Of a stretch of 57,921 nucleotides of DNA, positions 44,926-52,897 are shown piece by piece (position 1 is the first letter of the stretch; each line of letters opens with the position of its first letter). The stretch comes from Clostridiales bacterium. Lineage in GTDB: Bacteria; Bacillota; Clostridia; Christensenellales; CAG-138. Below the pieces are notes generated by a model. The model did no database searches and was not told the DNA's origin. It saw nothing but the letters and a program-made list of their open reading frames with translations. The DNA is taken from the NCBI GenBank assembly GCA_012517905.1, contig JAAYUE010000074.1, positions 1 through 57,921 on the forward strand, in the 5' to 3' direction. A program made the translations under genes and the position numbers.

Positions 44926-46401
44926 TTATCGTTTGCCGAGCACGGGCGAAAGCACGCGCTTCGGCATGTCCTCCAAGTCGCAGACGTCGAGGTGCCGTTC
45001 GGGTTTTCCGCTTAAGCCGCTGATGCCCTTCGGCACCGGCGCGCCGGTCAGCGCAAACAACCGCCCGACGTTGGCGAAGTCGTCGTTTTGCGTGTGCTCG
45101 AACGCGCCGAGCACATCGCTGGCAAATTTATACGGGTTCGCGGTCGAAAGCAGCAGCGTTTTCGTATGGTCCCCCGACCGCTCGACATAGCGCTCATAAA
45201 CGCACTGCGCGACGGCGGTATGCGGATCCATGAGATAGCCCGTGTCTTGAAACACGCGCCTGATGGTGGCAAGCGTGTCCTCCTCGCTGCACCAGCCGGC
45301 GGAAAACGTTCGCTTCAGCTCGTCCAGCGCAGCTTCCGGCAGCGCGTACATGCCCTTTTCCCTGAGCGCGGACATCCATTCGCGCACGAGCGCGTCGTCC
45401 CGATCCGCCAGCTCGAACAGCAAGCGCTCGAGGTTGGACGAGATCAGGATATCGATCGAACAGCTCATGCTCTGATAGAACGGACGGTTGTCGTCGTAAA
45501 CGCCGCTTTCAAAGAAGTCCGTGAGCACGTTGTTGCGGTTGGAGGCGCAGATGAGCCGATGCACCGGCAGCCCCATGCGGCGCGCGTATTCGCCCGCGAG
45601 GATATCGCCGAAGTTGCCCGTCGGCACGCAGAAGTTGACCGCCTCGCCGGGGCGGATTTCGCCGCGGGACAGCAGCGTCTCGTAGCTCGTGAAATAATAC
45701 ACGATCTGCGGCAGCAGCCGCCCGAAGTTGATCGAGTTTGCGCTCGAAAGCCGCCAGCCCTGCTGCTCCAGCGCGTCGGCGACGTCCTTCGAGGCGAAGA
45801 TCTGCTTCACGCCCGTCTGCGCGTCGTCAAAGTTTCCGCGCACAGCGCAGACGTCCACGTTGGCCCCCTCCTGGGTGACCATCTGCAGGCGCTGCGCTTC
45901 GCTGACGCCACCGAGCGGATAAAACACGAGAACACGCGTGCCTTCTACATCCCGAAAGCCTTCCAGAGCAGCCTTGCCAGTGTCTCCGGAGGTAGCGACG
46001 AGGATATAGACCCGCTTCGTTTCGCCGGTCTGGCGCAGGGAGTCTTGCATCAGATGCGGCAGCATCTGCAGCGCGACGTCCTTAAACGCCATGGTCGGCC
46101 CGTGCCAGAGCTCCAGCACGTGCTCTTGCTCGGACAGCTTGACCACGGGGGTCACGTCCGGGCTGTCGAAGCTGCCGTACGCCGCCGCAAGCATCCGCTC
46201 GAGTTCGGCCGGATCGGTCTCGGGCAAATAGGCCCGCATGACGCGGTGCGCGGTTGCCAGATAGCCGCCGCGCACGCTGTTTGATACTTCAATTTTCGGG
46301 TACGATTCGGGTACATACAATCCGCCGGAGGGGCTGATGCCGCGCACGATCGCTTTTGCGGCGGACACAGACTCGCCGCCCCGCGTGCTCAGGTAACGCA
46401 T
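44926..46401 (-). CDS. thrC: Threonine synthase
   Basis: PLP enzyme converting O-phosphohomoserine to threonine. The 491 residues are the long class I form. It opens with the characteristic MRYLSTRGG; the PLP lysine is K107 in GPTMAFKDVALQ, the phosphate loop is ATSGDTGKAALEG, and VPTGNFGDILAG is the third typical motif. The ATG has a weak AAAAGGAAC site. No homoserine kinase or dehydrogenase gene lies nearby and no convincing promoter is seen in the 130-bp gap upstream. Confidence 0.96.
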   Translation of the reverse strand: MRYLSTRGGESVSAAKAIVRGISPSGGLYVPESYPKIEVSNSVRGGYLATAHRVMRAYLPETDPAELERMLAAAYGSFDSPDVTPVVKLSEQEHVLELWHGPTMAFKDVALQMLPHLMQDSLRQTGETKRVYILVATSGDTGKAALEGFRDVEGTRVLVFYPLGGVSEAQRLQMVTQEGANVDVCAVRGNFDDAQTGVKQIFASKDVADALEQQGWRLSSANSINFGRLLPQIVYYFTSYETLLSRGEIRPGEAVNFCVPTGNFGDILAGEYARRMGLPVHRLICASNRNNVLTDFFESGVYDDNRPFYQSMSCSIDILISSNLERLLFELADRDDALVREWMSALREKGMYALPEAALDELKRTFSAGWCSEEDTLATIRRVFQDTGYLMDPHTAVAQCVYERYVERSGDHTKTLLLSTANPYKFASDVLGAFEHTQNDDFANVGRLFALTGAPVPKGISGLSGKPERHLDVCDLEDMPKRVLSPVLGKR

Positions 46402-46531
46402 AGGTGGTTTTGTTCCTTTTTCTATTTTAAAATGCAGCTGAGTTTACAATTTCCCAAAGAAAAATCTGCAGAAGAAAGTCTGTGTAACGGTGATTATGGC
46501 ACTGAAAATCGATTGAAATCCGCGCCGTTTC

Positions 46532-46942
46532 TTACAGCAGATACTCCTTCATATAGGCGGGAACGGTCTCCTTGCTGCCGGTTATGCTCAGAATGATGTT
46601 GAGGGTGTTCTTGGTTGCAAACGTCTTGAGATCGTCAAACAGCCCTTCGAGAGAATCGATCTGGTGGCCGACGATGCTCAGCAGCCCGTCGATGTAGACG
46701 GTCTCTAAATCAAAATCGCTCGCCGCAAGTCCGCAAAGGAAACCATAAAGCATTTTCGGGGTCGTAATGCCATAGTCCGATGCGTTGATGAAGCGAGCTT
46801 TTCTCGAGAGATCGTAGATATAACTCGTATCGTCGTCGATGAATACCGTGTTGCCCTTTGCCGTCTGGACGGATTTGTTTGCCAGTTCGAGAATCTGCTT
46901 TGTTTTGCCGGTGCCCTTTTCTCCGAAGATGACTCCAATCAA
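46532..46942 (-). CDS. Small P-loop ATPase-like protein
   Basis: Function not known. The 136 residues start with a Walker A (MIGVIFGEKGTGKTKQI, P-loop 7-15) and have a Walker B-like strand VYIDGLLSIVG at about 82-92, where an Asp follows the hydrophobic run, then LNIILSITGSK at about 112-122. The size corresponds to a minimal RecA/KaiC-type core without other domains. The start is TTG (46940-46942), with AGGAGG about nine bases upstream; no ATG fits. Its codons are slightly less GC-rich than those of its neighbours. It has its own promoter. Confidence 0.78.
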   Translation of the reverse strand: MIGVIFGEKGTGKTKQILELANKSVQTAKGNTVFIDDDTSYIYDLSRKARFINASDYGITTPKMLYGFLCGLAASDFDLETVYIDGLLSIVGHQIDSLEGLFDDLKTFATKNTLNIILSITGSKETVPAYMKEYLL

Positions 46943-46971
46943 AGCTGTGGTCCTCCTTGTTGCTTTTTTTC

Positions 46972-47001
46972 ATTATAAGCCCCATGCGGTTCGCCGCGCA
47001 A
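46972..47001 (-). promoter_or_regulatory. Predicted promoter of the small P-loop gene
   Basis: Minus-strand -35 TTGCGC (46996-47001), 18-bp spacer, consensus -10 TATAAT (46972-46977). Confidence 0.6.
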
Positions 47002-47078
47002 GCAATTCGGGTAAGTTTCACGACTTCGGCATATTGCGACATGTACGGTCCATATTTGCGCTTCATCAAGCGCGCGTA

Positions 47079-47110
47079 AAATGCCCGCGCAAAGAACTGC
47101 GCGGGCATTT
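47079..47110 (-). terminator. Intrinsic terminator after punA
   Basis: Thirteen-bp stem AAATGCCCGCGCA/TGCGCGGGCATTT with a 6-nt loop, 15 bp after the punA stop; the arms supply the T-run. Confidence 0.85.
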
Positions 47111-47125
47111 GGGGGAAATCGTTCG

Positions 47126-47941
47126 TTAAAACACGGTCTCGATGATCTTGTCCACGAGTTTTGCAAACCGCACGGACGCGGCGGCCGCCGCTTCCTGCAC
47201 CTCTTCGTGCGAGAGGGGTTGATCCAGAATGCCAGCCGCCATGTTCGTAATCAGCGAGATGCCGATTGTCCTGATTCCGCAGTGCGCCGCCGCAATCGCC
47301 TCCGGCACCGTGGACATGCCGACCGCCGACGCGCCGGCGGCGCGCGCAAACACGATCTCCGCTGGCGTTTCAAATGTCGGGCCAGAGAACATCATATATA
47401 CGCCCTCTTGCAGCGATACACCGGCTGCTTTTGCGGCCTCGCGCACTTTCGCGCGAAGCTCGCGGTCGTAGACGTTCGACTGATCGGGAAAACGCGGTCC
47501 GAAATCGTCGTCGTTCGGCCCGAACAGCGGGTTTGAGCCGGAGAAGTTGATGTGATCGGAAATCAGCATCAGATCGCCCGGCGCAAAGCCCAGATTTACG
47601 CCGCCGGCGGCGTTGGTCAGCAGCAGCTTTTCCACGCCGAGACGCTTCATCACGCGGACCGCAATCGCCAGCTGCGACTGCGGATATCCTTCGTAATAGT
47701 GCACCCTGCCCTGCATGCAGACGACGGTCTTTCCAAACAGTTCGCCGACGACGAAACGCCCCTTGTGTCCCTCCACGCGGGACTGCGGAAAGCCCGGCAG
47801 ATCGGAATAGCTGACAAACCGCTTATTCTCGATTTTTTCGGCATATCCGCCGAGCCCCGAGCCGAGAATCAAGCCTATTTGACAGCCGCCTTTGCACAGC
47901 GGGGACAGAATTTCAACGGCGCGTTCGATGACTTCATTCAT
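47126..47941 (-). CDS. punA: Purine nucleoside phosphorylase (trimeric, PNP-I)
   Basis: Phosphorolysis of inosine and guanosine and their deoxy forms, giving the base and (deoxy)ribose 1-phosphate. The 271 residues have the family motifs GLILGSGLGGYAE (23-35), MQGRVHYYEGY, LTNAAGGVN, and the base-site FSGPTFETPAE with VGMSTVPEAIAA. The trimeric type is indicated by E and N positions in these motifs and by length. It follows deoB after 3 bp, so the sugar phosphate produced here is the substrate of the DeoB encoded before it. Confidence 0.96.
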   Translation of the reverse strand: MNEVIERAVEILSPLCKGGCQIGLILGSGLGGYAEKIENKRFVSYSDLPGFPQSRVEGHKGRFVVGELFGKTVVCMQGRVHYYEGYPQSQLAIAVRVMKRLGVEKLLLTNAAGGVNLGFAPGDLMLISDHINFSGSNPLFGPNDDDFGPRFPDQSNVYDRELRAKVREAAKAAGVSLQEGVYMMFSGPTFETPAEIVFARAAGASAVGMSTVPEAIAAAHCGIRTIGISLITNMAAGILDQPLSHEEVQEAAAAASVRFAKLVDKIIETVF

Positions 47942-47944
47942 GCG

Positions 47945-49141
47945 TCACGCCTCGTAGATATCGCCGAGAAACGATGTGCCGACGTTCCATTGTTCGCCGG
48001 TGAGATAGTCGAACACCGTCGCGCCGATGTCCGAAAACGTCTTGCGCGTGCCGAGGTTGACATTTCCCTTCACATGTTTGCCCGCGACGACGAGCGGGAT
48101 GTATTCGCGCGAGTGGTCGGTGCTCGGCGTGGTTGGGTCGCAGCCGTGATCCGCCGTGATCATGAGGATATCCCCTTCTTGCATCGCGCCCAGAATGCGC
48201 GGCATGGCGGCGTCGAAATATTCCAGCGCTTCGGCATAGCCTTCCACATTGTTCCGGTGGCCGTAGAGCATGTCGAAATCGACGAGATTGGCGAAGATGA
48301 AGCTGCCGGTGCCCTCCTCGATGAAGCGGATGGTGGACTCGATGCCGGTGTGATTGTTTTTCGTGTGGTCCACGATGGTCACGCCGCGGTGGCAGAAGAT
48401 GTCCTCGATCTTGCCGATGCCGACGACCGGCAGGCCGCGCTTGTCCAGCGCGTCGAGCACCGTATCCGAAAACGGCTCGACGGCGTAGTCTTTGCGGTTC
48501 TCCGTGCGGGTATACGCACCGCTCGTTCCTTCGAACGGACGAGCGATCACACGGCCGACGAGATAGCTCTCGTCGTTGAGCAGTTCGCATGCGATTTCAC
48601 AGATTCGATAGAGCTCCGGCAGCGGAATCACGCCCTCGTGCGCGGCGATCTGAAACACGCTGTCCGCGGAGGTATACACGATTGGCTTTCCGGTCTTCAC
48701 ATGTTCGTCGCCGAGGCGCTGTATGATCTCCGTGCCGCTGGCAACTTCGTTGCCAAGCGTGCCGCGGCCGATCTTCGCCTCGAATTCGTCCAGCAGCTGC
48801 TTCGGAAATCCGTTGGGATACGTTTTAAACGCCTGCTTGAGCGGCAATCCGGCCATTTCCCAGTGTCCGCAGGTGGTATCTTTCGCCTTGGTCAGCTCTG
48901 CAAGTCGGCCGTATGCGCCTTTCGGCGTGAGCCCGAGCGTGTCCAGCCGGCTGTTTTCGATGGCTGCAAGACCCAGGGCGGTCAGGTTCGGTAAATCCAG
49001 CCTGCCGCGCACTTTGCGGATATTGCCAAGCGTATGGGAACCCACGTCCCCGAACTCCGCAGCGTCCGGCTGTTCGCCGATGCCAACGCTGTCGAGCACG
49101 ATGACGATCGCGCGCTTCTTCATTCCTTTTTGTTCACTCAT
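47945..49141 (-). CDS. deoB: Phosphopentomutase
   Basis: Interconverts (deoxy)ribose 1-phosphate and 5-phosphate, linking nucleoside breakdown to central metabolism. The 398-residue alkaline-phosphatase-fold enzyme has the first metal site in VIVLDSVGIGEQPDA, the nucleophile threonine in GSHTLGN, GIGKIEDIFCHRG, and the second metal site in ADHGCDPTTPSTDHSRE. The ATG at 49139-49141 with GAGGTGA before it is favoured over a GTG three codons upstream and an internal Met. Its promoter overlaps a palindrome that may be an operator. Confidence 0.95.
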   Translation of the reverse strand: MSEQKGMKKRAIVIVLDSVGIGEQPDAAEFGDVGSHTLGNIRKVRGRLDLPNLTALGLAAIENSRLDTLGLTPKGAYGRLAELTKAKDTTCGHWEMAGLPLKQAFKTYPNGFPKQLLDEFEAKIGRGTLGNEVASGTEIIQRLGDEHVKTGKPIVYTSADSVFQIAAHEGVIPLPELYRICEIACELLNDESYLVGRVIARPFEGTSGAYTRTENRKDYAVEPFSDTVLDALDKRGLPVVGIGKIEDIFCHRGVTIVDHTKNNHTGIESTIRFIEEGTGSFIFANLVDFDMLYGHRNNVEGYAEALEYFDAAMPRILGAMQEGDILMITADHGCDPTTPSTDHSREYIPLVVAGKHVKGNVNLGTRKTFSDIGATVFDYLTGEQWNVGTSFLGDIYEA

Positions 49142-49190
49142 GTCGTTCACCTCATCCTGTATAATTGCGATTTGACAGATTGTTGTATCC

Positions 49191-49207
49191 GATGAAATAG
49201 TTTCATC
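49191..49207 (-). promoter_or_regulatory. Palindrome at the deoB transcription start (candidate operator)
   Basis: GATGAAA-TAG-TTTCATC, a perfect 7-3-7 inverted repeat a few bases downstream of the predicted transcription start of deoB-punA. This is a typical place for a repressor site; the protein that binds it is unknown. Confidence 0.45.
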
Positions 49208-49216
49208 TCCGCTTAT

Positions 49217-49245
49217 AGTTTAGTATGAACCGTCGCCCGCGTCAA
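49217..49245 (-). promoter_or_regulatory. Predicted promoter of deoB-punA
   Basis: Minus-strand -35 TTGACG (49240-49245), 17-bp spacer, -10 TAAACT (49217-49222). Confidence 0.65.
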
Positions 49246-49312
49246 TCGAGGAACGTGATCCAGTCACGCACCCAAACGGCGTCAAGCCGGTGGCTCCTGT
49301 TTTTGCGGGCAA

Positions 49313-49335
49313 TAAAAAAGCCGCGTCCGGGCGGC
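49313..49335 (-). terminator. Intrinsic terminator after spo0A
   Basis: GCCGC/GCGGC stem (49320-49324 with 49331-49335) followed on the minus strand by TTTTTTATT, 19 bp after the spo0A stop. Confidence 0.8.
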
Positions 49336-49354
49336 GGGGTCGAGCCGTGACGAT

Positions 49355-50113
49355 TCACTTTTTCAGATAGGTCAGCGCGCGCTGCGCCATCATGGCGATA
49401 AACTCCAGATTGCTCGGCTTTCCCTTATAATCCCGCATCGTATAGCCGAAGTATTCTTTGATGGCCTCCATGTTTCCCCGCGTCCAGGCGATCTCGATCG
49501 CGTTTCGAACCGCATGCTCGACGAGCGGCGGTCGGGTATTGTAAAGCTTTGCCACCGTGGGATAGATATCGTTTGTAACGCTCAAATCGACCGGGGATTC
49601 GCTCATGGCATAGATGCGGATCGCGTCCCGCAGATAGTAATAGCCTTTCAGGTGCGCGGGCACGCCGATGGCGCGGATGCCGGAGGCAATCTGACTTTCG
49701 AGAATGTCCAGCGCGTCGTCCGCCTTCTCCGTCTCCCGCTCAAACAGGCGCATGAACTCAAGCACGCGCCGCTGCACGATGTCGTACATCAGCGGTTTCG
49801 TAAAGCAATAGACGACGCGGTCTTTGATGATCTGCAGCAGCCGGTCGTCCGCCAGCGCGGTGGTGACGAACACCAGCGGACGCCGGTCCTCGCCGAGCCT
49901 GCCGATGAAATCCAGCACGCTGATGCCGTCGAGATCGCGAAGAAATAGATCGAGAATCAGCAGGTCCACATCCCGCGCGAGGATCGCGTCCACCGCGTCC
50001 CTTCCCGTAAACACGCTCGGCAACAGGTGGATGTCGTCCACCGGCCGGAAGACGGCCTCCATCCCCTTTGCGTCCGCGGTATTGTTGCTGGCGATCAGAA
50101 GGTTCTTCGCCAT
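49355..50113 (-). CDS. spo0A: Sporulation transcription factor Spo0A (atypical receiver)
   Basis: Master regulator of sporulation onset. In 252 residues, the receiver (1-120) keeps the phosphorylation aspartate D55 (LLILDLFLRDLDG), the switch TT in VFVTTAL and the lysine in FTKPL, but the usual ADDN acidic pocket reads ASNN (residues 8-11), so the metal-binding pair is missing. The C-terminal Spo0A domain (about 140-252) is typical: IGVPAHLKGYYYLRDAI, YPTVAKLYNT, VEHAVRNAIEIAWTRGN and NLEFIAM. It follows recN directly; spoIVB, which usually lies between them, is absent. The call as Spo0A rests on the C-terminal domain. Confidence 0.93.
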   Translation of the reverse strand: MAKNLLIASNNTADAKGMEAVFRPVDDIHLLPSVFTGRDAVDAILARDVDLLILDLFLRDLDGISVLDFIGRLGEDRRPLVFVTTALADDRLLQIIKDRVVYCFTKPLMYDIVQRRVLEFMRLFERETEKADDALDILESQIASGIRAIGVPAHLKGYYYLRDAIRIYAMSESPVDLSVTNDIYPTVAKLYNTRPPLVEHAVRNAIEIAWTRGNMEAIKEYFGYTMRDYKGKPSNLEFIAMMAQRALTYLKK

Positions 50114-50204
50114 GTGTTCTCCCGCGGCTTAACAAGGCATATACGCTACTTTGCGCCGCACGTTGCGATACGCTCCGCCGCATGGCGAAGCGAAAAATTT
50201 CAAT

Positions 50205-50250
50205 TATGCCTGCCACATGGCTTCGTTTATGCCTGCCGCATGGCTTCGTT
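50205..50250. repeat. 23-bp tandem duplication at the recN 3' end
   Basis: Two adjacent copies (50205-50227 and 50228-50250) of tatgcctgccRcatggcttcgtt differ by a single base. One holds the last codons and stop of recN, the other follows the stop. Confidence 0.85.
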
Positions 50251-51930
50251 CGCCGCGTCGATAAGCCGCTGCGCGTGTTCGAGCGCGACCGCGTCCGCCG
50301 TCCCGCTGCCCATGATGCGCGCGATTTCCCGCGCGCGCTCGTGATCGCCCAGCTTCACGGCGTTGGTGCGCGTATGCTCCCCCGTCTCCTGCTTGAACAC
50401 AAGGTATTGATGGTTGGCATAGGCCGCAATCTGCGGCAGGTGCGTGATGCAAAGCACCTGATGGTTCCTCGCGATCTGGCGCATTTTCACCGCGACCGCC
50501 GTGCCGATCTGCCCGCTGATGCCGCTGTCGATTTCGTCGAACACCATGGTGGGAATGCCGTCAAGATCCGCCAGAACCGTTTTAAACGAGAGCATGATGC
50601 GCGACAGCTCGCCGCCGGAGGCGACCTTGCTCAGTGGTTTGACCGGCTCGCCGCGGTTGGTCGAGAGCAGGAACTCCACGCTGTCGATTCCGTTTGCGGA
50701 CGGAATTTCGCCGGGCAGCGTGTCGAAATTTGCTGAAAACGCCGCGGACGGCATGCCAAGATCGCTCAGTTCCGGCAGCAGGCGCGCAGAGAGCCGCTCC
50801 GCCGCCGCCTTTCTCAGCTCGCTCAACCGACCGCACAGCGCGTCGTAATCGCGCTTTGCCGCGGCATAATCCGCCGCGAGCTGCTCACGGCGCTCCTCGG
50901 CGTTGCCGATGAGTTCGAGTTCTTCCGCGCTCCTGTCGCGGTAGACCAGAATCTCCGCGATATTCGCGCCATACTTGCGCTTGAGCGTCGAGATCAGCTC
51001 CAGCCGCGTCTCGATTTCGTCCAGCATCTCCGGCTCAAACGTAAAGTCCGTCTTATAGTCGCGCAGCACATAGCTCGCGTCCTCGAGGTCGTAATACAGC
51101 GCGTGCAGCTTTTCCGAAAGCTGCGCGTATTCACCGCGATACCGCGCGATGGAATCCAGCATACGCAGCGCGACGCTGAACGCGTCCAGCGCGCCGCCGT
51201 TTTCCGACTCGTCCCCGCTGAGCGCCGCGTTTGCGCCCTCCAGCCCCTCCATGACGGCCTGCGCGTTTTGCAGAAGGCCGCGCTGCTCTTCCAGGCGTTC
51301 TTCCTCGCCGTCGGTCAGGATTGCGGCGTCGATCTCTTTGATCTGATAGGTCAATAGATCGATGCGCCGTTCGCGCTCCTGTTCGTTGAACTGCGCGGCT
51401 TTCAGCAGGCGTTTTGCTTCCGCCGCCTTGCGGTACGCCTCCGCGACGCTTACCTTGAGCTCCAGCACGTCCCTGCCGGCGAAGCGGTCGAGCAATACGA
51501 TATGTTTCTTTTCGTCGAGCAGGGACTGGTGCGCGTGCTGGCCGTGGATATCCACCAGCGCGTCACCGATGAGCTTGAGCGTCCCCGCGTTGATCAACGT
51601 GCCGTTTGCGCGGCAGACGTTTTTGCCGCTGAGCGAAAACTCTCGATAGAGTATGAGCTCTCCGTCCTCGCAGTCCACCCCTTGCTCAGTCAGTATCTCC
51701 CGCACCGGTTCGTCCGGCGCGACGACAAACGCCGCCTCGACGCTCGCCTTATCCTCGCCGGACTTGACGAGTTCACGGCTTGCGCGCTCGCCCAAAACAA
51801 AATTGAGCGCTTCAATAATAATGGATTTTCCTGCGCCGGTTTCACCCGTCAGCACGGAAAACCCATTGAAGAACTCAATGTTTTGCTGATCGATCAGCGC
51901 TACGTTTTGAATCGAAAGCTGCTTGAGCAA
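50227..51930 (-). CDS. recN: DNA repair protein RecN
   Basis: SMC-like ATPase acting early in double-strand-break repair. In 567 residues: N-terminal ABC half with Walker A GETGAGKS (29-36), coiled-coil arms (about 155-375) and the C-terminal half with the signature region KVASGGELSRIMLSFK and Walker B TMVFDEIDSGISG. The start is TTG (51928-51930), matching the family opening LKQLSIQNVALID and following a GGAGGG site. The end of the gene is part of a 23-bp tandem duplication and the start region is partly duplicated upstream. No LexA-type site is apparent. Confidence 0.96.
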   Translation of the reverse strand: MLKQLSIQNVALIDQQNIEFFNGFSVLTGETGAGKSIIIEALNFVLGERASRELVKSGEDKASVEAAFVVAPDEPVREILTEQGVDCEDGELILYREFSLSGKNVCRANGTLINAGTLKLIGDALVDIHGQHAHQSLLDEKKHIVLLDRFAGRDVLELKVSVAEAYRKAAEAKRLLKAAQFNEQERERRIDLLTYQIKEIDAAILTDGEEERLEEQRGLLQNAQAVMEGLEGANAALSGDESENGGALDAFSVALRMLDSIARYRGEYAQLSEKLHALYYDLEDASYVLRDYKTDFTFEPEMLDEIETRLELISTLKRKYGANIAEILVYRDRSAEELELIGNAEERREQLAADYAAAKRDYDALCGRLSELRKAAAERLSARLLPELSDLGMPSAAFSANFDTLPGEIPSANGIDSVEFLLSTNRGEPVKPLSKVASGGELSRIMLSFKTVLADLDGIPTMVFDEIDSGISGQIGTAVAVKMRQIARNHQVLCITHLPQIAAYANHQYLVFKQETGEHTRTNAVKLGDHERAREIARIMGSGTADAVALEHAQRLIDAANEAMRQA

Positions 51931-51968
51931 AGACGACGCCCTCCTGTTTTGAGCATCTTACGTCTGTT
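51903..51968. repeat. Direct repeat copy 1: recN start, ribosome-binding site and leader
   Basis: This 66-bp segment holds the first recN codons, the Shine-Dalgarno and upstream leader. It has a diverged direct copy at 52091-52160; shared blocks include ttttgaatcgaa, gcttgagcaaa and ctcctgttttgagcatc. Confidence 0.8.
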
Positions 51969-52001
51969 GGCCCCACGCCTGCGCGCGGACGTTTATTCTA
52001 T

Positions 52002-52030
52002 ATTTTAACATCTTTCGTCCGTTTCGTCAT
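52002..52030 (-). promoter_or_regulatory. Possible promoter of recN
   Basis: Minus-strand -10 TAAAAT (52002-52007) lies 17 bp after ATGACG (52025-52030), a poor -35. The assignment is weak, but a separate promoter is expected because a terminator follows argR. Confidence 0.35.
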
Positions 52031-52090
52031 GTCCATACGAAAGCATTTGTCGGATAAAGGAACGCAATTTTTTTGCGAATCGATCCTCAC

Positions 52091-52160
52091 CGTATTTTGA
52101 ATCGAACGCCGCTTGAGCAAAAAACAGCGCACTCCTGTTTTGAGCATCCCACATCCGTTT
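52091..52160. repeat. Direct repeat copy 2: decayed duplicate of the recN start region
   Basis: Diverged copy of 51903-51968 within the 327-bp argR-recN gap. Read on the minus strand it still shows a CAGGAG site, a TTG and the codons for LK, then SIQN, but the frame then departs from recN. The gap otherwise holds the argR terminator and a small 6-bp hairpin (52163-52184). Confidence 0.75.
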
Positions 52161-52203
52161 TTGCCGCTGCTTCAAATGAGCGGCGCGTTTTCGCGCTCGT
52201 CCG

Positions 52204-52224
52204 AAAAGGCCTCTTAGCGAGGCC
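52204..52224 (-). terminator. Intrinsic terminator after argR
   Basis: GGCCTC/GAGGCC stem with a 5-nt loop followed on the minus strand by TTTTC, 33 bp after the argR stop. Confidence 0.8.
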
Positions 52225-52257
52225 GGAGGCGCACCGTCGTTTTGCGGAAACACGCTT

Positions 52258-52707
52258 TTATTTGAGCATCTTCTGGAATTTCTTGATGATGTCGCCGACG
52301 CTCTTCGCGTCCCGAACGGCGATGAAGATCGTGTTGTCCCCCGCGATGGAACCGAGGATGTCCGGCCACTTGAGCGTATCGACCGCTTCCGCCGCCGCGT
52401 TGGCGCTGCCGGCGATGGTCTTGATGACGATCAGGTTGCCCGCGCTCGTTACGGAAAGCACGCAGTTGCTGAACATGCGGATGAACCGCTCCTGCAGATC
52501 CGCCTCCGCTTTCTCCACCGTCGCATAGCGATAGCGTCCCTCGGGCGTCAGCACCTTGATGAGCCGAAGCTCCTTGATGTCCCGCGAGACGGTCGCCTGC
52601 GTCACGGAGAAGCCGTGGTCGCGCAGTTTTCCGGCGAGTTCTTCCTGCGTTTCGATGTTTTCCGAAGCGATAAGTTTGGAAATCATGTCATGTCGTTTTG
52701 CTTTCAT
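52258..52707 (-). CDS. argR: Arginine repressor ArgR/AhrC
   Basis: Hexameric arginine-sensing regulator of 149 residues. The N-terminal winged helix (1-70) includes VTQATVSRDIKELRLIKV, and the C-terminal oligomerisation/arginine-binding domain (80-149) has the conserved IAGDNTIFIAV, where the usual GDDT is GDNT. In Clostridia it lies between nadK and recN, as here. Arginine-pathway genes are not in the window. Confidence 0.95.
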   Translation of the reverse strand: MKAKRHDMISKLIASENIETQEELAGKLRDHGFSVTQATVSRDIKELRLIKVLTPEGRYRYATVEKAEADLQERFIRMFSNCVLSVTSAGNLIVIKTIAGSANAAAEAVDTLKWPDILGSIAGDNTIFIAVRDAKSVGDIIKKFQKMLK

Positions 52708-52769
52708 GTTTCAATCCCCAATACTGTAAAAAATGAGTTCTATGCCGCGCGGATGCTCCGCCCTAAACG

Positions 52770-52785
52770 CGCCGCACCCGCGGCG
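52770..52785 (-). terminator. Possible hairpin after nadK
   Basis: CGCCGC/GCGGCG stem with a 4-nt loop in the 190-bp nadK-argR gap. It lacks a good T-run. No convincing argR promoter or ARG box was found in the gap. Confidence 0.3.
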
Positions 52786-52897
52786 TTGAGAAATGATACG
52801 GTGTCCCTGGGGTTTATCGTTACGCCGCATCAAACGAGCGGCGCAGAAGCCGGACCTGTTTGTTCTTTGGAACTGAAAACGCAGAAAACTCTTTAAT

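Noticed and set aside
46402..46531. Promoter or attenuator for thrC
   Set aside because: Only a TAAAAT with a badly spaced TTGTAA (14 bp) is present; no convincing element or leader peptide.
52002..52160. SOS (LexA) box before recN
   Set aside because: No GAAC-N4-GTTC type site was found in the region.
52005..52253. Minus-strand 82-codon frame between argR and recN
   Set aside because: It spans the argR terminator and the decayed recN repeat, and its composition is not protein-like.
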